DNA of 64,000 nt, taken from the NCBI RefSeq assembly GCF_900496965.1, contig NZ_UFQB01000008.1:1-64000 (forward strand). Direction: 5' to 3'. The notes under the pieces were generated by a model. It was not told where the DNA came from. It did no database searches and saw only the letters and a program-made list of their open reading frames with translations. The position numbers and the translations under genes were made by a program. This DNA comes from Achromobacter agilis (lineage in GTDB: Bacteria > Pseudomonadota > Gammaproteobacteria > Burkholderiales > Burkholderiaceae_B). This document shows, piece after piece, positions 25,951 to 36,353 of the stretch. The number at the start of each line of letters is the position of its first letter. Position 1 is the stretch's first letter.

Positions 25951-28900
25951 TGCGATTGTCCTTCCGCGGACACGTCCTGCGAGCCGTTGGCGCTGACGTC
26001 GTGCTTGTCGAGGTTTTCGCTCATGCGCTTGACCTTGAACACGCGCAGCATGATCACGAAGAAGGCCGGGACGAAGAAGATGGCCAGGAAGGTGCCGGTC
26101 AGCATGCCGCCGATCACGCCCGTGCCGATGGCGTTCTGGCTGCCCGAACCGGCGCCGGACGAGATCGCCAGCGGGGTCACGCCCAGGATGAACGCCAGGG
26201 ACGTCATCAGGATGGGACGCAGGCGCTGGCGGGCGGCATGGATGGCCGATTCCGTCAGGCTGGCGCCCGCCTCGTAGTGCTCTTTGGCGAATTCCACGAT
26301 CAGGATCGCGTTCTTGGCCGCCAGGCCGATGGTCGTCAGCAGGCCCACCTGGAAGTACACGTCGTTGGACAGGCCCCGCATCAACGTGGCGAGCAGCGCC
26401 CCGATGATACCCAGGGGCACCACCAGCATCACCGCGGACGGGATCGTCCAGCTTTCGTACAACGCGGCCAGGCACAGGAACACCACGATCAGCGAAATGG
26501 CGTAGAGCGCCGGCGCCTGGGCGCCGGACAGGCGTTCTTCGAACGACAGTCCCGTCCATTCGAAGCCCACGCCCACCGGCAGCTTGGACGCCAACCGTTC
26601 CATTTCCTCCATCGCCGCGCCCGAGCTGTAGCCCGGCGCCGCCTGGCCCTGGATGTTATAGGACGGCACGCCGTTATAGCGGTTCAGCTTCTGCGGGCCG
26701 AAGCTCCAGGTGGCCTTGGCGAACGCCGAGAACGGCACCATATCGCCCGCGTTGTTACGCACGTACCACTTGTTCAGGTCTTCCGGCAGCATGCGCGAGG
26801 ATGCCTCGCCCTGCGCGAACACCTTCTTCACGCGGCCGCGGTCGATGAAGTCGTTGACGTACGACGACCCCCACGCGGTAGCCAGCGTGCTGTTGATGTC
26901 CGACACCGCCACGCCCAGCGCGCGCGCCTTTTCGCGGTCGATGTCGAGCTGGTACTGAGGCGCGTCTTCGATACCGTTGGGGCGTACGCCACGCAGGATC
27001 GGGCTCTTGGCCGCTTCGCCCAGCAGCTGGTTGCGCGCGGCAAGCAGCTTCTCGTGGCCCACGCCGGCGCGGTCCATCAGCTGGAAATCGAAGCCGGTGA
27101 CGTTGCCCAGTTCCATCACGGAGGGCGGCGGCACCACGAACAGCTGGGCGCGGCGTTCGGTCTTGGCGAAGTGCGCGTTGGCGCGCCCCGCCACGGCGCC
27201 GGCCTTGAGGCGGGCGTCGCCGCGTTCTTCCCAATCGCGCAGCTTGATGAACAGGATGGACGCGTTCTGGCCGCGGCCGCCGAAGTTGAAGCCGTTGACC
27301 GCGAACACGGAAGTGACGGCGTCCTTTTCCTCGGTCAGCAGGTACTTGGTGGCGTCGTCGATGACGGCCTTGGTGCTTTCCGCCGTGGCGCCGGCCGGAG
27401 TCTGGATCTGGGCGAACAGAATGCCCTGGTCTTCGTCCGGCAGGAAGGCGGTCGGGATGCGGGTGAACATCCAGCCCATGGCGATGACCAGCGCCAGATA
27501 GATCACCATCAGACGCTTGCTGCGGTTCAGCCCGCGCGCCACGGTGTTGGCGTAGCCATGGCTGCTGCGATCGAAGGCGCGGTTGAACCAGCCGAAAAAG
27601 CCGCGCTTCGCGCCATGGTGGCCCTTGGGGATGGGCTTGAGCAGGGTCGCGCACAAGGCCGGCGTGAACACGATGGCCACGATCACGGACAGCACCATGG
27701 AGGACACGATGGTGATCGAGAACTGGCGGTAGATCACGCCCGTGGAGCCGCCGAAGAAGGCCATCGGAATGAACACGGCCGCCAGCACCATGGCGATGCC
27801 GATCAGCGCGCCGGTGATCTGCGACATGGACTTGCGGGTGGCCTGCTTGGGTGTCAGGCCCTCCTCCGCCATCACGCGCTCCACGTTTTCGACCACCACG
27901 ATGGCGTCATCCACCAGCAGGCCGATGGCCAGCACCATGCCGAACATGGTCAAGGTGTTGATGGAGTATCCGAATGCCGCCAGCACCGCGAACGTGCCCA
28001 GCAGCACCACCGGCACGGCCAGCGTGGGGATGATGGTGGCGCGGAAGTTCTGCAGGAACAGGTACATCACCAGGAAGACCAGGATGATGGCCTCCACCAG
28101 CGTCTTGAACACCTCATGGATCGACAGGCTGACGAACGGCGTCGTGTCGTACGGATAGACGACGTCCATGCCCGGCGGGAAATAGGGCTTGAGGTTGTTG
28201 ATGGTGTCGCGCACCGCCTGCGCCGTATCCAGCGCGTTGGCGCCCGGCGCCAGCTTGATGGCCAGGCCCGAGGCGGGCTTGCCGTTGTAGAAGCTGTCGA
28301 TGGCGTAGGTCTGCCCGCCCAGCTCGATGCTGGAGACGTCGCGCAAGCGCACTTGCGAACCGTCGGCGTCGACCTTGAGCAGGATGCTGCCGAAGTCTTC
28401 CGGCGTCGACAGACGCGACGGCCCGATGATGGTGGCGTTCAGCTGCTGGCCGCGCACGGACGGCAGGCCGCCCAGCTGCCCGGACGACACCTGCACGTTC
28501 TGCTCCTTGATCGCCGTGACCACGTCGACCGTGGTCAAACCGTAATTGACGAGCTTGGCCGGATCCAACCAAATGCGCATCGCGTACTGCGAGCCGAACA
28601 GCTGGAAGTCGCCGACGCCCTGCGTGCGGCTGATGGGATCCTGGACGTAGGACGCGACGTAGTCGGCCAGGTCGTCCTTGGTCATCGTGCCATCGGTGGA
28701 CACGAAGCCCGCCACGATGAGGAAGTTCTTGGTGGCCTTGGTGACGCGGATGCCCTGCTGCTGGACTTCCTGCGGCAGGAGCGGCTGCGCCAGCGACAGC
28801 TTGTTCTGCACCTGCACCTGCGCCGTATCGGGGTTGGTGCCCTGGGTGAAGGTCAAGGTGATGGACATGCTGCCGTCGGAGTTGCTTTCCGACGAGATGT

Positions 28901-29129
28901 ACTGCAGGCCGTCCAGGCCATTCATCTGCTGCTCGATCACCTGCACCACGGTGTCCTGCACGGTCTGCGCGGAAGCGCCCGGGTAGGTCACCGCGATGCC
29001 GATGGCCGGCGGCGCGATGTTGGGATATTGGGAGACCGGCAGCTTCAGGATGGACAGCGCACCGGCCATCATCAGCACGATTGCGATCACCCAGGCGAAA
29101 ACCGGCCTATCGATAAAAAACTTTGCCAT
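25947..29129 (-). CDS. RND multidrug efflux transporter (AcrB/MexB type)
   Basis: Inner-membrane proton/drug antiporter that exports drugs through the adaptor and outer-membrane channel. The 1060-residue product starts [20 protein letters not shown], has twelve membrane segments, two large periplasmic loops and the proton-relay aspartates in [14 protein letters not shown]. The length is normal for the hydrophobe/amphiphile subfamily. It is 14 bp after the adaptor gene and overlaps the channel gene. It closely resembles MexB and Achromobacter AxyB; substrate range cannot be read from sequence. Confidence 0.97.
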   Translation of the reverse strand: MAKFFIDRPVFAWVIAIVLMMAGALSILKLPVSQYPNIAPPAIGIAVTYPGASAQTVQDTVVQVIEQQMNGLDGLQYISSESNSDGSMSITLTFTQGTNPDTAQVQVQNKLSLAQPLLPQEVQQQGIRVTKATKNFLIVAGFVSTDGTMTKDDLADYVASYVQDPISRTQGVGDFQLFGSQYAMRIWLDPAKLVNYGLTTVDVVTAIKEQNVQVSSGQLGGLPSVRGQQLNATIIGPSRLSTPEDFGSILLKVDADGSQVRLRDVSSIELGGQTYAIDSFYNGKPASGLAIKLAPGANALDTAQAVRDTINNLKPYFPPGMDVVYPYDTTPFVSLSIHEVFKTLVEAIILVFLVMYLFLQNFRATIIPTLAVPVVLLGTFAVLAAFGYSINTLTMFGMVLAIGLLVDDAIVVVENVERVMAEEGLTPKQATRKSMSQITGALIGIAMVLAAVFIPMAFFGGSTGVIYRQFSITIVSSMVLSVIVAIVFTPALCATLLKPIPKGHHGAKRGFFGWFNRAFDRSSHGYANTVARGLNRSKRLMVIYLALVIAMGWMFTRIPTAFLPDEDQGILFAQIQTPAGATAESTKAVIDDATKYLLTEEKDAVTSVFAVNGFNFGGRGQNASILFIKLRDWEERGDARLKAGAVAGRANAHFAKTERRAQLFVVPPPSVMELGNVTGFDFQLMDRAGVGHEKLLAARNQLLGEAAKSPILRGVRPNGIEDAPQYQLDIDREKARALGVAVSDINSTLATAWGSSYVNDFIDRGRVKKVFAQGEASSRMLPEDLNKWYVRNNAGDMVPFSAFAKATWSFGPQKLNRYNGVPSYNIQGQAAPGYSSGAAMEEMERLASKLPVGVGFEWTGLSFEERLSGAQAPALYAISLIVVFLCLAALYESWTIPSAVMLVVPLGIIGALLATLMRGLSNDVYFQVGLLTTIGLAAKNAILIVEFAKEHYEAGASLTESAIHAARQRLRPILMTSLAFILGVTPLAISSGAGSGSQNAIGTGVIGGMLTGTFLAIFFVPAFFVIMLRVFKVKRMSENLDKHDVSANGSQDVSAEGQSQ

Positions 29130-29143
29130 GCAAGGCTCCCTGA

Positions 29144-30343
29144 CTACTGCTGCTTCGCCGCGGCGGCCGCTTGCGGTTGTTGCGTTTGCGGCGCATTGGC
29201 GCTGGCCTCGGAAGCGATCACTTCAACTCCCGGGCGCACCATCTGCACGCCTTCCACGATGACCTTGTCGCCGGCGGCCAGGCCGTCGGTGACCAGCCAC
29301 TTGTCGCCGACGGTGCGGTCGGTCTTCAGTTCACGCAGTTCGACCTGGTTCTTGGCATTGACCACCAGCGCCGTGGGCAGGCCGCGCTGGTTGCGCGTCA
29401 CGCCGCGCTGCGGCACCAGCAGGCCGTCGGCGGCCACGCCGTCGGCCAGGCGCGCGCGCACGAACATGCCCGGCAGCAGGCGGCGGTCCGGGTTGGGGAA
29501 CACCGCGCGCAGCGTGACCGAGCCCGTGCCCTGGTCCACCGTGATTTCCGAGAACTGGAGCTTGCCCTGCTGCGCGTATTGCGAGCCGTCTTCCAGCGTG
29601 AGCGTGACGAGCGCGGACTGTTCGCCGTCGGCCTTCTTCAGCTGGCCGCTGGCCAACGCATTCTGCAGGCGCAGCAGCTGGACGCTGGATTGGGTGACGT
29701 CGACGTAGATCGGGTCGATCTGCTGCACCGCGGCCAGCGCCGAGGTCTGGTTGGCCGTGACCAGCGCGCCCTCGGTCACCGCCGAGCGGCCGATGATGCC
29801 GCCGATGGGCGACAGCACCTTGGTATAGACCAGGTTGATGCGCGCAGTCTCCAGCGCGGCCTTGGCCGACAGCACGTCGGCGGTGGCCTGGTCACGCGAG
29901 GCGACCGCGTTATCGTAGGTCTGCTGGCTGACGGCGCGGGTGGCCACTAGCGGCTTGTAGCGCTCGGCCAGCAGCGCAGCGGTTTTCTGCTGCGCCTGCG
30001 CGCGCGCCAGCGCGGCCTTCTGGCTGTCGAGGCTGGCCTGGTAGAGCGCGGGATCGATCTGGTAGAGCTGCTGCCCCGCCTTGACCTCGCCGCCTTCGGT
30101 GAAGAGCCGCTTCTGGACGATGCCGTTGACCTGCGGCCGCACCTCGGCCACGCGGAACGGCGCGGTCCGGCCCGGCAATTCGGTGGTCAGGGAAACCGGT
30201 TGCGCAGTAAGAGTCACGACCGTTACCTGTGGCTTGCCCGCCTGGGGCGCCTCTTGCTTCTTGCCGCAGGCGGCCAACGTGAGTGCCGATGCCGTCAACG
30301 TGGCAATTGCCGCGCCGCGCCACATAGCGCTTTTCTTATTCAT
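29144..30343 (-). CDS. RND efflux periplasmic adaptor (AcrA/MexA type)
   Basis: Membrane-fusion lipoprotein joining the RND pump to the outer-membrane channel. The 399 residues begin with a lipoprotein signal (Cys26 in LAACGKK), followed by the split lipoyl domain ([28 protein letters not shown] and its partner), a helical hairpin (about residues 100-165) and beta-barrel parts. ATG 30343 is used; ATG 30352 is also in frame and adds three residues. First gene of the operon, divergent from a LysR gene. Confidence 0.94.
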   Translation of the reverse strand: MNKKSAMWRGAAIATLTASALTLAACGKKQEAPQAGKPQVTVVTLTAQPVSLTTELPGRTAPFRVAEVRPQVNGIVQKRLFTEGGEVKAGQQLYQIDPALYQASLDSQKAALARAQAQQKTAALLAERYKPLVATRAVSQQTYDNAVASRDQATADVLSAKAALETARINLVYTKVLSPIGGIIGRSAVTEGALVTANQTSALAAVQQIDPIYVDVTQSSVQLLRLQNALASGQLKKADGEQSALVTLTLEDGSQYAQQGKLQFSEITVDQGTGSVTLRAVFPNPDRRLLPGMFVRARLADGVAADGLLVPQRGVTRNQRGLPTALVVNAKNQVELRELKTDRTVGDKWLVTDGLAAGDKVIVEGVQMVRPGVEVIASEASANAPQTQQPQAAAAAKQQ

Positions 30344-30657
30344 AGATTGCATTCCCGATTTCCAAAAAAGTACCCATGCCGCACCCGTCGCGCGGGGCCA
30401 GCGGCCCCTCTGCAGAGCGGTTTTGCCTTGGGGCGGCTCCGGCGGAAAAAAGCGCCCCCCCCGGACCGAGCGGATGCGGTCCGCGTGAATCGGCCGGGTG
30501 GATTTGCCTCGAACACGCAGGCTGGGCTTTGTCGCATTGCTGCATTGCAGAACCCGCATTCTGAGTTATCCCGCCCCAGAAACAAAGGGGCATGTTGAGA
30601 AAACATCATTCCATTTATGGGACAATTTCCAAACCCTTGATATGACAGAATTCCGCC
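30344..30657. promoter_or_regulatory. Divergent region between the efflux operon and its LysR gene, with a repeat fragment
   Basis: A 314-bp gap without a gene. 30421-30445 matches the tail of the 75-bp repeat at 3140-3284 (TTTTGCCTTGGGGCGG, then one extra base, then CCGGCGG); the GC-rich block before it looks like a diverged copy of the head. The half next to the LysR gene is AT-richer and should hold both promoters, but I see no certain LysR box. Confidence 0.6.
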
Positions 30658-31581
30658 ATGAAACGCTTGCAAGGCATGGAACTTTTCGTCGAAGTCGCGA
30701 AAACGCGCAGCTTCAGCCGCGCCGCGGCGACGCTCGGCGTCCCGAAGTCGACCCTGTCGCGCCAGGTGGCCGAACTGGAGCGATCCGTCGGCCTGCGGCT
30801 GCTCAGCCGCACCACGCGCAAGGTCGAACTCACGGACGCCGGCCGCCTGTACTTCGAACGCTGCCAGCACATCGTGGCGGAGGCGCAGATCGCCCATGAA
30901 GAACTGCAGAAGCTGGTGGATACGCCCGCCGGACCGCTGCGGGTGAACATGCCGGCGGATTTCGGCACGGATTTCCTGGCTGAATCGTTCATGGAATTTT
31001 CCCGCCGCTACCCCGACGTCACCTTTTTCCTGGATCTGGCCAATCCGGACCACGCGTCGCGCGTGTTCCAGACCTGCGATATTTCCATCGAGATCGGCGA
31101 ACTGCCCGACTCGACACAGATTGCGAGGCTGCTGGGCATGCTGCCCGCCCATCTGTACGCCTCGCGCGACTACCTCGAGAAACACGGCGAACCCCGGCAC
31201 CCCAGCGACTTGACCCGGCACGAGTGCATAGAGTTCCGCGCGGAAGGCGCCGGACGCGTCACCCGCTGGCCATTGACCAATGGCAGCCAGCACATCGAAT
31301 TCACGCCAGGGAACCGCTTTTCCGTCAACGGCGTCGCCATGGCCCGGCGCCTGGCCATGCTCGGCGCGGGTATTGCGGTGCTCGTGGGCGGCCAGATGGC
31401 CGAACAGCAATCAGGCCAATTGCAGCGGGTGCTGCCGGACTGGCAGTTGGGGCCGTTCCCGGTCTACGCGGTCACGGAGACGCGGCTTCTCCCCGCCAAG
31501 ACCCGGATCTTCATCGAATTCCTGATGGAGCGCCTGGGCAGCAGCGGGCAGGCGAAGGATACTCCCGCTTTCATGACATAG
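30658..31581 (+). CDS. LysR-family transcriptional regulator
   Basis: Regulator of 307 residues with an N-terminal winged helix-turn-helix (FVEVAKTRSFSRAAATLGVPKSTLSRQVAELERSVG) and a LysR substrate-binding domain (from about residue 90). It is the CrgA-like branch judged by the start MKRLQGMELFVEVAKTRSFS. Divergent orientation next to the efflux adaptor makes it the likely regulator of that pump, but this is inference. It converges on the pseudouridine synthase gene. Confidence 0.93.
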   Translation: MKRLQGMELFVEVAKTRSFSRAAATLGVPKSTLSRQVAELERSVGLRLLSRTTRKVELTDAGRLYFERCQHIVAEAQIAHEELQKLVDTPAGPLRVNMPADFGTDFLAESFMEFSRRYPDVTFFLDLANPDHASRVFQTCDISIEIGELPDSTQIARLLGMLPAHLYASRDYLEKHGEPRHPSDLTRHECIEFRAEGAGRVTRWPLTNGSQHIEFTPGNRFSVNGVAMARRLAMLGAGIAVLVGGQMAEQQSGQLQRVLPDWQLGPFPVYAVTETRLLPAKTRIFIEFLMERLGSSGQAKDTPAFMT

Positions 31582-31666
31582 CCCCGAATCGGAAACAGAC
31601 TGAAAAAACTCGCGCTCACCGGCAACTGATGTCGGGAAAATCGATCAATCGGGGCTGGGAAAACCT

Positions 31667-32398
31667 TCAGAAACGCTCGTCTTCGCGCAGGTAGCGCCAT
31701 TGCCCCAGCGGCAGGTCGCCCAGCGACACCCGCCCGATGCGCACGCGCTTCAGGCCCACCACTTTCAGGCCGACCAGTTCGCACATGCGGCGGATCTGGC
31801 GTTTCTTGCCTTCGCGCAGCACGAAGCGCAGCTGGTCGTTGTTCTGCCAGCGCACCTGCGCCGGCTTGAGCGCCTTGCCATCCAGCGACAGGCCGTGGTT
31901 CAGGAGCGCCAGCCCGTTTTCGGACAGGCCGCCCTGCACCCGCACCAGGTACTCCTTGTCCACGCTGGAATCTTCACCGATCAGGTGTTTGGCGATGCGG
32001 CCGTCCTGCGTCAGCACCAGCAGCCCTTGCGAATCGATGTCCAGGCGGCCGGCGACCGCCAGCCCGTCCAGGTGCCCGCGCTCGAAGCGCCGCGGCTCGC
32101 GGTCGCCCGCGTAGCGCGAGCGGGCATCGATCAAGGCGACGGCGGGCGTATAGCCCTTCTCGGCCTGGCCCGACACATAGCCCACCGGCTTGTTGATCAG
32201 GATGGTGACGCGCGAGGTCTGGCGGGCCTGTGCGGCGCGTTCCAGCGTAATGGCCTGATCGGGGAACGCCCGGGCGCCCAATTCGGACACCACGACGCCG
32301 TCCACGCGGACCCAGCCGCGTTCAATATAGGCGTCGGCCTCGCGGCGCGAACACAGCCCACGCTCGGACATGAGCTTGGAGATACGTACTTTTTCCAT
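31667..32398 (-). CDS. RluF/RsuA-family pseudouridine synthase
   Basis: RNA-modifying enzyme of 243 residues: an N-terminal S4 RNA-binding domain ([21 protein letters not shown]) and a catalytic domain with the key Asp in [17 protein letters not shown] and the GKKRQIRRM motif. Architecture and length fit RluF or RluE/RsuA types that modify rRNA; the exact uridine cannot be told from sequence. The ATG at 32398 gives the S4 domain start; a much longer upstream in-frame reading overlaps ubiC antisense and is discarded. Confidence 0.92.
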   Translation of the reverse strand: MEKVRISKLMSERGLCSRREADAYIERGWVRVDGVVVSELGARAFPDQAITLERAAQARQTSRVTILINKPVGYVSGQAEKGYTPAVALIDARSRYAGDREPRRFERGHLDGLAVAGRLDIDSQGLLVLTQDGRIAKHLIGEDSSVDKEYLVRVQGGLSENGLALLNHGLSLDGKALKPAQVRWQNNDQLRFVLREGKKRQIRRMCELVGLKVVGLKRVRIGRVSLGDLPLGQWRYLREDERF

Positions 32399-32512
32399 GG
32401 GCGGTATTGTATGCGGACGCGTGTAACGGACGCGTGTACCGGACGCGGCTGCGGCAATGCGCCGCAGGGCGGGCGCCCGCGGCGCGCAGCGCTCTTGGCA
32501 TAATACGCAGCC

Positions 32513-33139
32513 ATGACTAGCCAAGCAGTACTTCCCCCTCCCCTCGCTCCGGGCTGGCTGGCGGCCGCCCCGCCCTTGTTGCCCCCCGCCATGCGACATT
32601 GGCTGTTCCGTCCCGGCGCGCTGACCGCCGGCCTGCGCCAGGTGGGCCACGTCCGCCTGCGCGTGCTGGCCGAATACTCCGACGGCGCGCCGCCGGACGA
32701 GGCGCGCGCCATGCGCATTGCCCCCGGCAGCCCGGTCTGGGTGCGCGAAGTATTGATGTCGGTCGACGGCGTGGACAGCGTGCCGGCCCGCAGCCTCACG
32801 CCGCTCACGGCATCGCACGGCGCCTGGCAGGGCATGCGGCGCCTGTCGACGCGGCCGCTGGCGGACATGCTCTACCACGACCGCACAGTCATCCGCTCGC
32901 CCTTCGCCTGCCGCCGCCTGGCTTCGCCGGTGCCCTTCCATGCGACGGCCTTGCAGGCGCTGCACGCCGGGCGCCAGGATCCCGAAGCGGTCCGCGTCTG
33001 GGCGCGCCGTTCGGTGTTCTGGCGCATGGGCCAGCCGCTGCTCGTGGCCGAATGCTTCCTGCCCGGCTTCTGGAACCTGACCGCCGGCCGGGCGGCGCCT
33101 CCGCTGCAACCCCACCAGCGCACGCCGGGCGCGCGCTAG
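32513..33139 (+). CDS. ubiC: Chorismate--pyruvate lyase UbiC
   Basis: Makes 4-hydroxybenzoate from chorismate, the first step of ubiquinone synthesis. The 208-residue product shows the family landmarks: Arg/Glu in [32 protein letters not shown], and [24 protein letters not shown]. Divergent from the pseudouridine synthase. ubiA does not follow here. Confidence 0.92.
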   Translation: MTSQAVLPPPLAPGWLAAAPPLLPPAMRHWLFRPGALTAGLRQVGHVRLRVLAEYSDGAPPDEARAMRIAPGSPVWVREVLMSVDGVDSVPARSLTPLTASHGAWQGMRRLSTRPLADMLYHDRTVIRSPFACRRLASPVPFHATALQALHAGRQDPEAVRVWARRSVFWRMGQPLLVAECFLPGFWNLTAGRAAPPLQPHQRTPGAR

Positions 33140-33180
33140 TTTTTTCCGTCTCGCCTTTACACGCGCCTGTTGGCGCGCGC

Positions 33181-33210
33181 ATAGTTTCCAATAACGGAAA
33201 CTATTGGAAA
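33181..33210. promoter_or_regulatory. Overlapping inverted repeats: probable ArsR autoregulatory operator
   Basis: Two perfect 9-bp inverted repeats share sequence: ATAGTTTCC (33181-33189) with GGAAACTAT (33196-33204), and TTTCCAATA (33185-33193) with TATTGGAAA (33202-33210). They end 4 bp before the ArsR start codon, so a bound dimer would cover the promoter or ribosome site. The shared element is TTTCC/GGAAA. Confidence 0.72.
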
Positions 33211-33214
33211 GGCA

Positions 33215-33559
33215 ATGGAAACCTCGCAGCGCCCGCTCGATCTGCTGTTCACCGCCCTGGCCGACCCCAACCGGCGAGCCATGGTGGAACAGCTCAGCCG
33301 GGGCCCCGCCACCGTCAAGCAACTGGCCGAACCGGCCGGGTTGAGGCTGCCTTCGGCGGTCAAGCACCTGCAGCTGCTGGAACACGGGGGCATCGTCATG
33401 TCGGAAAAGGCCGGGCGCAGCCGGACCTACCGCATGCGGCCCGGCGCTTTCCGCCAGATCGACGATTGGGTGCGCCAACGGGAGGCCGCGATGGAGGCGG
33501 CCTTCGACCGCCTCGTGCTGGCCATGCACGATATCCCTCCTGAGGACGACACACTATGA
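33215..33559 (+). CDS. ArsR-family transcriptional repressor
   Basis: Small winged-helix regulator of 114 residues ([44 protein letters not shown]) of the branch usually paired with an SRPBCC protein. It contains no cysteine pair, so metal sensing is not suggested. Its stop overlaps the start of the SRPBCC gene (ATGA) and a palindromic site lies immediately upstream. The ligand is unknown. Confidence 0.92.
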   Translation: METSQRPLDLLFTALADPNRRAMVEQLSRGPATVKQLAEPAGLRLPSAVKHLQLLEHGGIVMSEKAGRSRTYRMRPGAFRQIDDWVRQREAAMEAAFDRLVLAMHDIPPEDDTL

Positions 33560-34029
33560 CCCTCCCTGCCATCGAACACGCCACGTTCGTCATCGAACGC
33601 GAGCTACCCGCCAGCCCGCGGGACGCTTTCCGCTTTTGGTCGGAACCCCGGCTGAAGGAGCGCTGGATCGTTTGCCACCCCGACTGGACGGTGCAGGAAG
33701 AACACTTCGACTTCCGTGTCGGCGGAACGGAACTCAAACGCTGGCGCACCTCCGAAGGCGCGGAGCAGACCTACCGGGCGGCCTATCTCGACATCGTGCC
33801 CGGGCAACGCCTCATCTGCGCCTACGAAATGAGTGCGGGCGGGCAACGCATATCGGCCTCGCTGGTCACGGTGGAGTTCGTGCCCGCAGGCGCGGGCACC
33901 CTGTTGCGCTTCACCGAGCAGGTTGCCCTGCTGGACGGCAGCGGCGTGCAAGGGCGGCGGATCGGCACGGAAACCGGCCTGGACCGCCTGGCCGAGATAG
34001 TCCAGGCCGGCGTGGCCGAACTGCATTGA
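33556..34029 (+). CDS. SRPBCC-family protein (AHSA1-like)
   Basis: Hydrophobic-cavity START/Bet v1-like protein of 157 residues, recognised from FVIERELPASPRDAFRFWSEPRLKERWI, the GGTELKRWRT turn and GTLLRFTEQVALLDG. These proteins bind lipid-like or aromatic ligands, and ArsR-SRPBCC pairs are common, but no specific reaction is known. It is translationally coupled to the ArsR gene and converges on the catabolic operon. Confidence 0.9.
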   Translation: MTLPAIEHATFVIERELPASPRDAFRFWSEPRLKERWIVCHPDWTVQEEHFDFRVGGTELKRWRTSEGAEQTYRAAYLDIVPGQRLICAYEMSAGGQRISASLVTVEFVPAGAGTLLRFTEQVALLDGSGVQGRRIGTETGLDRLAEIVQAGVAELH

Positions 34030-34074
34030 CGGCTGCGGGCCGCGCGCGGGCGCCCTCGCCGGGACGCCTGCGCC

Positions 34075-34938
34075 TTATCCCTCGTAGGCCTTGCCGCGCG
34101 CCAGCAGTTCCGGCGTGCCGATAACCTCGTTCAGCCCGTCGAAGTCCAGCATCCCGTCGCGCCACGGCGCCGTGGTGCCGTGGCGGCGCAGGCTGGCGTA
34201 GTAGCCCTGCAAGGTGTGGGCCACGGCGCGCGCAGTGCCACCCGGAAAGATGACGATGCGGAATCCCAGGGCGGTCAGGGCCTCGGCGCTTTGCACCGGC
34301 GTCTTGCCGCCTTCCACCATATTGGCCAGGAGCGGCACGCGCCGCGCATAGCGGTCGCAGGCCGCCTGCATCTGCGCGGGCGTGCGCAGCGCCTCGATGA
34401 AGAGCGCATCCGCGCCGGCTTCCAGGTACTGGTCGGCGCGGTCCAGCGCGGCCTCCAGCCCTTCCACCGCAACGGCGTCCGTGCGCGCCAGGATCAGCGT
34501 CGACGCGTGCACGCGCGCGTCCACCGCCGCCCGCAGCTTGCCGCACATTTCGGCCGCCGGGATCACCGTCTTGCCGTCCAGGTGGCCGCAGCGCTTGGGG
34601 AAGGTCTGGTCCTCCAGCTGGATCATGGCCGCGCCCGCGCGCTCGAAGCCGCGCACCGTGCGCTGCGTGTTCAGCGCATTGCCGAAACCGGTGTCGGCAT
34701 CCACGATGACCGGCGCCGACACGCGTTCGGTGATGCGGGCCAGCGCGTCTTCGACTTCGGTATAGGTGGTCAGGCCGATGTCCGAGCGGCCCAGCCGCGT
34801 ATAGGCGATCGACGCCCCGGACAGATAGAGCGCGCCGAAACCGGCCTGCTCGGCGATCAAGGCCGACAGGGCGTCATAGATGCCCGGCGCCAGCACGGCG
34901 CCGGCCGCGAGTTGCGCTTTCAGATTCTGGTTCTGCAT
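34075..34938 (-). CDS. Isocitrate lyase/PEP mutase-superfamily C-C lyase
   Basis: Probable carbon-carbon lyase of 287 residues acting on a 2-hydroxy or 2-methyl dicarboxylate, such as methylisocitrate or dimethylmalate. The superfamily motif is FPKRCGH (Lys115-His119), with metal-site acids in VDADTGFGN and LEDQTFP, and the signature NMVEGGKTP. The single catalytic Cys117 in KRCGH indicates a lyase rather than a PEP mutase. Its start overlaps the FAD-dehydrogenase stop by 19 bp; it is the last gene of the GntR-Liv catabolic operon. Oxaloacetate decarboxylase activity is an alternative. Confidence 0.88.
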   Translation of the reverse strand: MQNQNLKAQLAAGAVLAPGIYDALSALIAEQAGFGALYLSGASIAYTRLGRSDIGLTTYTEVEDALARITERVSAPVIVDADTGFGNALNTQRTVRGFERAGAAMIQLEDQTFPKRCGHLDGKTVIPAAEMCGKLRAAVDARVHASTLILARTDAVAVEGLEAALDRADQYLEAGADALFIEALRTPAQMQAACDRYARRVPLLANMVEGGKTPVQSAEALTALGFRIVIFPGGTARAVAHTLQGYYASLRRHGTTAPWRDGMLDFDGLNEVIGTPELLARGKAYEG

Positions 34939-36353
34939 GGTTGATTTCCTGAGTCCTGGACGAGCTCGCGTTTCAGCAATGCCGCCGCGGTGGCCGCGGC
35001 GATATGTCCGCCCGCCACCGCGCTGAGCAGGCCATTGCCGGACAGGTAGCCCGACACGTCGTTGCCCGACACGCCGCGGGCGGCGCCGCCCGCCGCCAGC
35101 AGGTTCGGCAAGGCCAGGCCGGCGCGGTCCAGGACGCGGCATTGCGCGTCGATGTCCAGCCCGCCCTGGGTATGGAACAGCGCCCCTGTCACCTTGACGG
35201 CGTGGTACGGCGCCTGCAGCGCGCGCTCGAAGCGCCGGCCGTCCACGCCCAGCCCGCCGGGACGGACATCCGCCAGGGTCCGGCCCAGCGTGTCGGCGCC
35301 ACAACCGATCAGCGCGGCCAGCGCAGGCAGGTCGGCGCAGGTCTTCAGCGCCTGGCCGGCCTCGGCCTGGACGAAGTCGGGAAACCCCCGCGCCAGCGCC
35401 AGCGTGCGGCTGTCGAATACGTTCCAGGCCACGCCGCCCGGCTGGGCGAGCACGTGGACGGCGGCTTCGGAATAGCCGCGGGTCTCGTCGTGGAAGCGGC
35501 GCCCTTCGCGGTTGATCTGCACCCCGCCATCCATCATGACTGCCCAGGAGACCAACGCGCCCTGCGGCGTGGCCCAGGAGCCGTGGCCCTGGTAGCCGCC
35601 CAGGTCGGCCAGGCGCGCGCCCAGTTGCCTGCCCCACTCGATAGCGCTGCCGTCGTTACCGGCATGGCCGCCATAGACGGCATCGCGCATGGCGGGCAGA
35701 TGCTCGCCCACCATCGCCGCGTTGCCGCCAAAGCCATTGCAGGCCAGGATCAGCACATCGCAGCCGATCACGTCCATCGAGCCGTCCGGCCGCTCGCAAC
35801 CCACGGCCGAAATGCGGCCGTCCTCGTCCGCCCAGATCCGGCGCGCCAGCGCGCGGGTCAGCAGATACGCGCCGGCTCCCGTGGCCGCGCGCTCCAGCGC
35901 GGCGACCAGCGCCGCGCCGGTGCGCTCGGGCAAGGTATGCATGCGGCGGGCGGTGTGGCCGGGATAGAGAAACCCGTCCAGCACTTCGAAGGCCAGGCCA
36001 TGGCGCGCCAGATTGTCCAGGGCGGCGGCCGCCGCGCCGGTATAGGCGGCAACCAGGTGCGGCGCGGCCGTGCCATGGGCCTTGGCCTGAATGTCGGCGG
36101 CAAAGCGCGCCGCGTCGTCCTCGATGCCGGCGGCGAGTTGCGCCGCCGATCCCGCCGCCGGAATGAAGCCGGACGACAAAGCGGTGGAGCCGCTGGGCAC
36201 GGCATCGCGTTCAATCAGCACGGTCTCGATGCCGGCATCGGCCAGACGCAATGCCGCCGTCAGCCCGCAGGCCCCCGCGCCGATGATCGCCACGGGCACG
36301 TGCATCGCATCCGCGCCGGGCGCGGCGCCGCGCAGAACGGCGGGCGAACTCAT
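34920..36353 (-). CDS. FAD-dependent dehydrogenase, fumarate reductase/ketosteroid dehydrogenase-like
   Basis: Soluble flavoprotein of 477 residues of the succinate dehydrogenase/fumarate reductase flavoprotein superfamily. The FAD motif is AIIGAGACGLTAALRLADAG near residue 22 and the C-terminal FAD loop is LLAAGGAARGVSGNDVSGYL. No heme or FeS motifs are seen, so electrons pass to another acceptor. Relatives include tricarballylate dehydrogenase and urocanate reductase; substrate unknown. The start codon overlaps the upstream hydrolase stop by 4 bp, and its 3' end overlaps the lyase gene by 19 bp. Confidence 0.88.
   Translation of the reverse strand: MSSPAVLRGAAPGADAMHVPVAIIGAGACGLTAALRLADAGIETVLIERDAVPSGSTALSSGFIPAAGSAAQLAAGIEDDAARFAADIQAKAHGTAAPHLVAAYTGAAAAALDNLARHGLAFEVLDGFLYPGHTARRMHTLPERTGAALVAALERAATGAGAYLLTRALARRIWADEDGRISAVGCERPDGSMDVIGCDVLILACNGFGGNAAMVGEHLPAMRDAVYGGHAGNDGSAIEWGRQLGARLADLGGYQGHGSWATPQGALVSWAVMMDGGVQINREGRRFHDETRGYSEAAVHVLAQPGGVAWNVFDSRTLALARGFPDFVQAEAGQALKTCADLPALAALIGCGADTLGRTLADVRPGGLGVDGRRFERALQAPYHAVKVTGALFHTQGGLDIDAQCRVLDRAGLALPNLLAAGGAARGVSGNDVSGYLSGNGLLSAVAGGHIAAATAAALLKRELVQDSGNQPCRTRI

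Noticed and set aside
24475..26559. Outer-membrane channel gene extended upstream to 26559
   Set aside because: The extra 200 codons overlap the RND transporter in another frame; a perfect lipoprotein signal begins at 25950 with a 4-bp overlap typical of coupling.
31667..33529. A 620-codon reading of the pseudouridine synthase gene
   Set aside because: The first ~375 codons are antisense to ubiC and the ArsR gene; the S4 domain begins at the ATG at 32398.
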